DNA of 23,175 bases from Acanthamoeba lenticulata (taxonomy: Eukaryota; Discosea; Longamoebia; Acanthamoebidae). Under the pieces are notes generated by a model, which did not search any database, was not told the DNA's origin, and worked only from the letters and a program-made list of their open reading frames with translations. Shown here piece by piece: positions 19,425 through 23,175 of the stretch (the stretch's first letter is position 1; each line of letters starts with the position of its first letter). The translations under genes were made by a program, and so were the position numbers. Where the stretch lies: positions 1 to 23,175 of the forward strand of contig NAVB01001706.1 in assembly GCA_002179805.1 (NCBI GenBank), read 5' to 3'.

Positions 19425-19612
19425 GTCGCAGCGAGCTTGCGCTTCGACGTCTCTGCGGCAGTGTTTTGAGGTCGTTCTGCGTTGCAGGGCAGAGAGCGTT
19501 CGTTACACAGCAGAAGAGGAAAATCCAGTTTCCTCTTCCCGGCGGTTTAGTGCATAAAACCAGGAAAAGGGCCATCCCTTGCATCTTCTTCTTCTTCTTC
19601 CACGTTCAAGCC
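19425..19612. promoter_or_regulatory. Divergent promoter region (188 bp) between VNX1-like and ABCG genes
   Basis: The two ATGs are 188 bp apart and transcribed outward, so the promoters must overlap or share elements. A run of (TTC)n lies near 19585-19600, just before the ABCG start, probably in its 5' UTR. Confidence 0.45.
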
Positions 19613-22600
19613 ATGTACGAGCCAGAAGACGAGGACCAGCTCCACAACAAGCAAACCGAGGCGGAGGACGCTGAAGAGGACGAGCTCTCCCAAGGAAAGG
19701 ACCGAGGAGGAGGAGGGGCGGTGGTTGCGGGCGGCGACGGAGCGGCGAGCATCACGCCCCTGACCATCACCTTCTCCGACCTCTTCTTCACGGTGCTGGG
19801 CCCTCGCGAGAACAAGTGGAACCCGTTCTCCAAGCGGCAGCGCCTGAGCCTCCTCAAGGATCTCCACGGTGTGTTCCAGGCGGGCGAGGTCACCGCCATC
19901 ATGGGACCCTCTGGTACGAGGCGCCTCGCCGGGCGGACGCGAATGATTGCTTCTTCGCTTGCTTGCTGGCTTGTCTCTTTGGGCCGCAGAGCTCACTGGT
20001 GCTGCGCTGGTCTCGGGTGTCGCGAGGCTCAGGGGCGGGCAAGACCACGCTGATGAGCGTGCTGGGCAACCGCACGCAAGGCGGGAAGCTGAGGGGCTCC
20101 GTGCTGGTCAACGGCGTCGAGAAGCAGCGGATCCGCTCGACCAAGTGGGCCCGCCTCGCGGCCTACGTCATGCAGGTGCGTGAAGTTTCCCACAGGCCAC
20201 TTCTCTCTCTGTCTTGTTTTTGTGCGCATGCTCAATGGACGCACCACAGGACGACGTGCTGTTCGCCCAACTCAACCCGCACGAGACCTTTTGGTTCTCG
20301 TCGCAGCTGCGGCTTCCCTTCAGCTCCGCCAGCAAGACCGACAAGATCGACTCGCTCATCGAAGAGGTACTTCATCGGAGCGTCCGAGTTCGCCCGCCTC
20401 TTTTCTCATGCTGCGTCATTCCGCGCAGTTGGGACTGTCGAGCTGCGAGAAGACGAGGGTCGGGAACCAGGAGAAGCGCGGCGTGTCCGGCGGCCAGCGG
20501 AAGCGGGTGAGCATCGGCGTCGAGATGATCACTGACCCGTCGGTCATCTTCCTCGACGAGCCCACCACAGGTCTGCTTCCGCTACGGCGACCGCCATGTG
20601 ATCGCCTCTTTGCTCACTCATGGGCCGCGCAGGCTTGGACTCGTCGACGTCGTTCATGCTGGTCGACACGCTCAAGCGGCTGGCGGCGCTGGGCCGCACG
20701 ATCGTGACCACCATCCACCAGCCCAGCACGGACATCTTCTTCAAGTTTGACAAATTGATCCTCATGACCCGCGGGCACATCATCTACAACGGGCCCGTCC
20801 ACAACGTGGTGTCCTACTTCACCGGCCTGGGCTATCCATGCCCCAAGTTCACCAACCCGGCCGAGCACATCAGTACAGACCTTTTCCTATTTATTTTTTT
20901 AAAAAAAAATTAGAATATTATCTACTTTACTTTTCTTTTAAAATTTACTTTTCTAGTGAACCTGGCCAAGGCCGACAGCTACATCACCACTCGCGAGGAG
21001 GGCGAGAAGCGCATGACCCACTTGGTCCGAGCCTACCGCGAGTCTCGCGGTACGTGCGCCCGGCTCCCAGCCTTCGCGACGAAGGACAATTAGCTCACCA
21101 CATGTGACGTGGTCGGGGTAGGGCTGCCTCCGCTGAATGCCGCCGAGGACGACGTCGAGGCGCAGCCCGCGCAGGACGAGACCCCTCCGGCCGAGAAGGC
21201 GGGCAGCTTCATCGGCGGCGGGGGCTCGTCCATCCTGCGGCGGGGCGCCACGCTCTTGGGATCATCAAACATCCTGGGCAAGTCCAAGACCAAGGCCAAG
21301 CCGAATCAAGGGCCCTCGCCAGAGGACATCGTCGTGCGCAAGGGGCCGTCGTTCCTCTATCGTCTCGGTACGCGTCGTATTGCGAGAGGATGTGTACATC
21401 TTGGTGTCGCTCGAGGGAAAAGCTCAAGCATTTCGCCGTGAGCAGTGGTCTTGGCCTGGCGCAACATGCTGATGACCACGCGCAACCCGATGTCCGTCCA
21501 AGCCCGCTTGTTCCAGTCCCTCTTCTTCGCCCTCTTGCTCGGCCTCCTCTACCTCCAGGTAAACGTTTCTTTCTTTTCTTCGCTTTCGTTTTATTGGCCT
21601 TTTGCCTGACTTTGGTAGCGCAGGTGGGGAGCGATCAGACCAGCATCCAAAACCGCCAGGGCGTCCTGTTCTTTATCATCATCAACCAAGGCACGTTGTT
21701 GTTTGCGCGCGCGGCCGGCGCGGCAGTGTCGCAATGGACTGACCCTGCAAAAAACGACGAACCGCAGCGTCCGGGGAGATGTTTGGGATGATGGCGCTGT
21801 TCCCGGCCGAGCGGCAAGTCTTTATTCGAGAACACTCGATGGGATCCTACTCGACGCTGACCTACTACATCGCCAAAGTGGCGTCCGAGGCGCCCTTCAC
21901 GGCCTTCTTCCCGCTCGTCTTCAGCTTGATCTGCTATTGGATGGTACGACCTTGAGATGTGCAAGCGCTCTTCATTTCACGATGACGCCATGACAACGTC
22001 GACAACGACAACAACAACAACAGGTAGGCCTGCAGGCGGAGGCCGACAAGTTCTTCCTCTTTGTGGCCACTTTGGTGGTGGTCTGCTTCGTGGCGCAGTC
22101 ACTGGGGCTCCTGTTGACCGCCGGCGTCGCCAACATGGAGGCGGCCTCCGCGCTGGCTCCTGTCATCTTCATCCCTCTCATGCTGCTCGGTGCACCCTCT
22201 TTCCTCAACGCCACAGCTTAGCGCAAGGGACAATCGACTCACTTGCAGCGAATGGACAGGTGGCTACTTTGTCAACGATGGGTCGATTCCTAATTGGCTG
22301 ATTTGGGCCCGGTATGACCAAAGAACGATATATTGATTCATTTATTTATTTATTTATCTATCCAGAATTGTGAGCCCGATAATAACCTCTTTCTTCCAAA
22401 GGTATCTCTCGCCCTTCAAGTTTGGCTTCCAAATCCTGGCCCACAACGAGTTTTCAGGGCTCAAGTTCTCGTGCAAGCCCGACGAGTCTTGCACTCGCAG
22501 TACGCCGCCTCTAGCAACTTTCTTATTTCTTTTTCTGATTTCTCACCAAGTTTGTGTTGCGTGTAGCGGGAGAAGAAGTGCTGGATGACCTCAGGCTGAC

Positions 22601-22715
22601 TGCGCGAGAAAGCAGCATTTGGGCCAGCTTCCTCTTCTTGCTGATGCACTTTTGCCTCTTCCACACCTTGGCCTACCTGCTCCTCCGCTTCACAGCAGGC
22701 AGAAAGAAGGCCTAG
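19613..22715 (+). CDS. ABCG-family half-transporter
   Basis: Fourteen exons: 19613-19913, 20027-20175, 20250-20366, 20429-20570, 20633-20872, 20957-21049, 21122-21367, 21446-21558, 21624-21690, 21768-21943, 22024-22189, 22260-22311, 22402-22499, 22567-22715; 702 aa, normal for an ABCG half-transporter. NBD first: Walker [12 protein letters not shown] (Lys106), signature [10 protein letters not shown] (208-217), Walker [14 protein letters not shown] (Asp232, Glu233), H-loop TTIHQPS (His265). All catalytic motifs are intact. A Gly/Ser/Lys-rich linker (~360-430) precedes the [82 protein letters not shown], then a Cys-bearing loop ([11 protein letters not shown]) and the last TM. Such transporters dimerise and export lipids, sterols or xenobiotics at the plasma or endomembrane. 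Partner and substrate unknown. ATG at 19613. Confidence 0.95.
21691..21767 (+). other. GC-AG intron (77 nt) in ABCG gene
   Basis: Donor AAG|GCACGT, acceptor CCGCAG. Splicing joins FIIINQ to [13 protein letters not shown] as expected for ABCG proteins. No GT donor in the right phase gives this join, and the intron cannot be read through in frame. Confidence 0.75.
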
Positions 22716-22988
22716 AGAGAGAGATGGATAAAGAGGAGTAGCATGTAGTGGAGTGGCTATTTTTTGTTTTTATATTCTACTCAAAAAGAAAACAAAAATC
22801 CAAAAGACTGTCCTTGTGGGGACGTTGATGACGCTTGAGTGAACGAAGAAAAAAGGGCTTGGTGGAGTTGCACTTTACCTCTCTTGTTGTTGTTGTTTTC
22901 TCTCCCTTTTAAGTCTGCCTCTTTGCTGTTTTCTCACTCTTTCCTGCTCTCTCTCTCTCTCTCTCCATGTCGTGTGTTTTTGCCCAGT
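22716..22988. other. Intergenic between convergent genes, with (CT)n tract
   Basis: Holds the 3' UTRs of the ABCG gene (plus) and of the partial gene to the right (minus). It is AT-rich near 22755-22800, has a short (TTG)n run near 22885 and a (CT)9 microsatellite at about 22947-22965. No gene seen. Confidence 0.6.
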
Positions 22989-23175
22989 TCAAGCCGAGGT
23001 CTTGCCCTTGCCCTCGTGGCCGTTCTCCTCAGGGCTGCTGTCACCTTCGTCCAGGCGCTTCTTGAGCTCGCTCACGCTCAAGACCTTCTTCTCTCGCTTG
23101 TCCACTTCACCCTTGGCGTTCTCCTTCTTCCGGATGTCGTAGCCCTCCTTCCTCAGCGCCGCTTCCCTCCTCTGC
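22989..23175 (-). CDS. C-terminal end of an unidentified charged protein (partial)
   Basis: Open minus-strand frame entering from the right edge and ending with TGA at 22991-22989. The 61 visible residues are highly charged and helical: RREAALRKEGYDIRKKEN, then GEVDKREKKVLSVSELKKRL, then an acidic and Lys-rich tail ending GKGKTSA. Codon use matches neighbouring exons (GC third positions), which supports real coding. It could be the tail of a cytosolic or nuclear coiled-coil protein. The family is not recognised, and nothing upstream is visible. Confidence 0.65.
   Translation of the reverse strand, partial: QRREAALRKEGYDIRKKENAKGEVDKREKKVLSVSELKKRLDEGDSSPEENGHEGKGKTSA

Overview
This is eukaryotic nuclear DNA, best matched by an intron-dense, gene-dense, GC-rich protist. 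An Acanthamoeba-like amoebozoan is my inference; there is no marker gene that proves it. The evidence is exons with strong GC third positions, short AT- or pyrimidine-rich introns (mostly 50-110 nt), intergenic gaps of 65-500 bp, and conserved eukaryotic proteins (farnesyltransferase beta, an OCA2/P-type permease, a VNX1-type exchanger, an ABCG half-transporter, a PLAC8 protein). No tRNA, rRNA, CRISPR array, transposon or prokaryotic operon was seen.

Layout. Left block, minus strand: the 5' part of an HSL-type alpha/beta-hydrolase (1-938, cut by the window edge), the protein farnesyltransferase beta subunit (1004-2611) and a small secreted orphan (2767-3927). A 433-bp divergent spacer follows, then two plus-strand genes: an intronless two-membrane-segment orphan (4361-5626) and a secreted helical orphan (5821-6699). 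Middle block, minus strand: a 10-exon OCA2/P-protein homologue (6795-10340), a PLAC8 protein (10847-11170) and a two-TM protein with a Cys-containing loop (11404-12312). Divergent from these is a plus-strand gene (12518-15810) encoding two copies of an unrecognised helical domain fused to a divergent AAA+/ORC-like P-loop domain. Right block: a 17-exon VNX1-type CaCA antiporter on minus (15911-19424), a 14-exon ABCG half-transporter on plus (19613-22715), and the 3' end of a minus-strand gene (22989-edge).

Many apparent frameshifts and stops on first reading (esterase, secreted orphan, two-TM protein, P protein) disappear when short introns are removed. The complete spliced models sum to multiples of three: FTase beta 491 aa, secreted orphan 271 aa, P protein 883 aa, two-TM protein 282 aa, repeat/AAA+ gene 970 aa, VNX1-like 763 aa, ABCG 702 aa. 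Splice sites were chosen by eye from phase, GT/GC-AG ends and protein-family continuity, so junctions in the orphan genes are less certain than those in the conserved ones.

Working together: the genes are not an operon or an obvious pathway. Three are polytopic transporters (P protein, VNX1-like, ABCG), consistent with endomembrane ion and lipid transport. The most unusual items are the duplicated-domain/AAA+ protein with Arg in place of the Walker A Lys, a splice-donor consensus with C at +4 (GTRCG) that also marks two GC-AG introns, and several lineage-restricted-looking membrane or secreted proteins.
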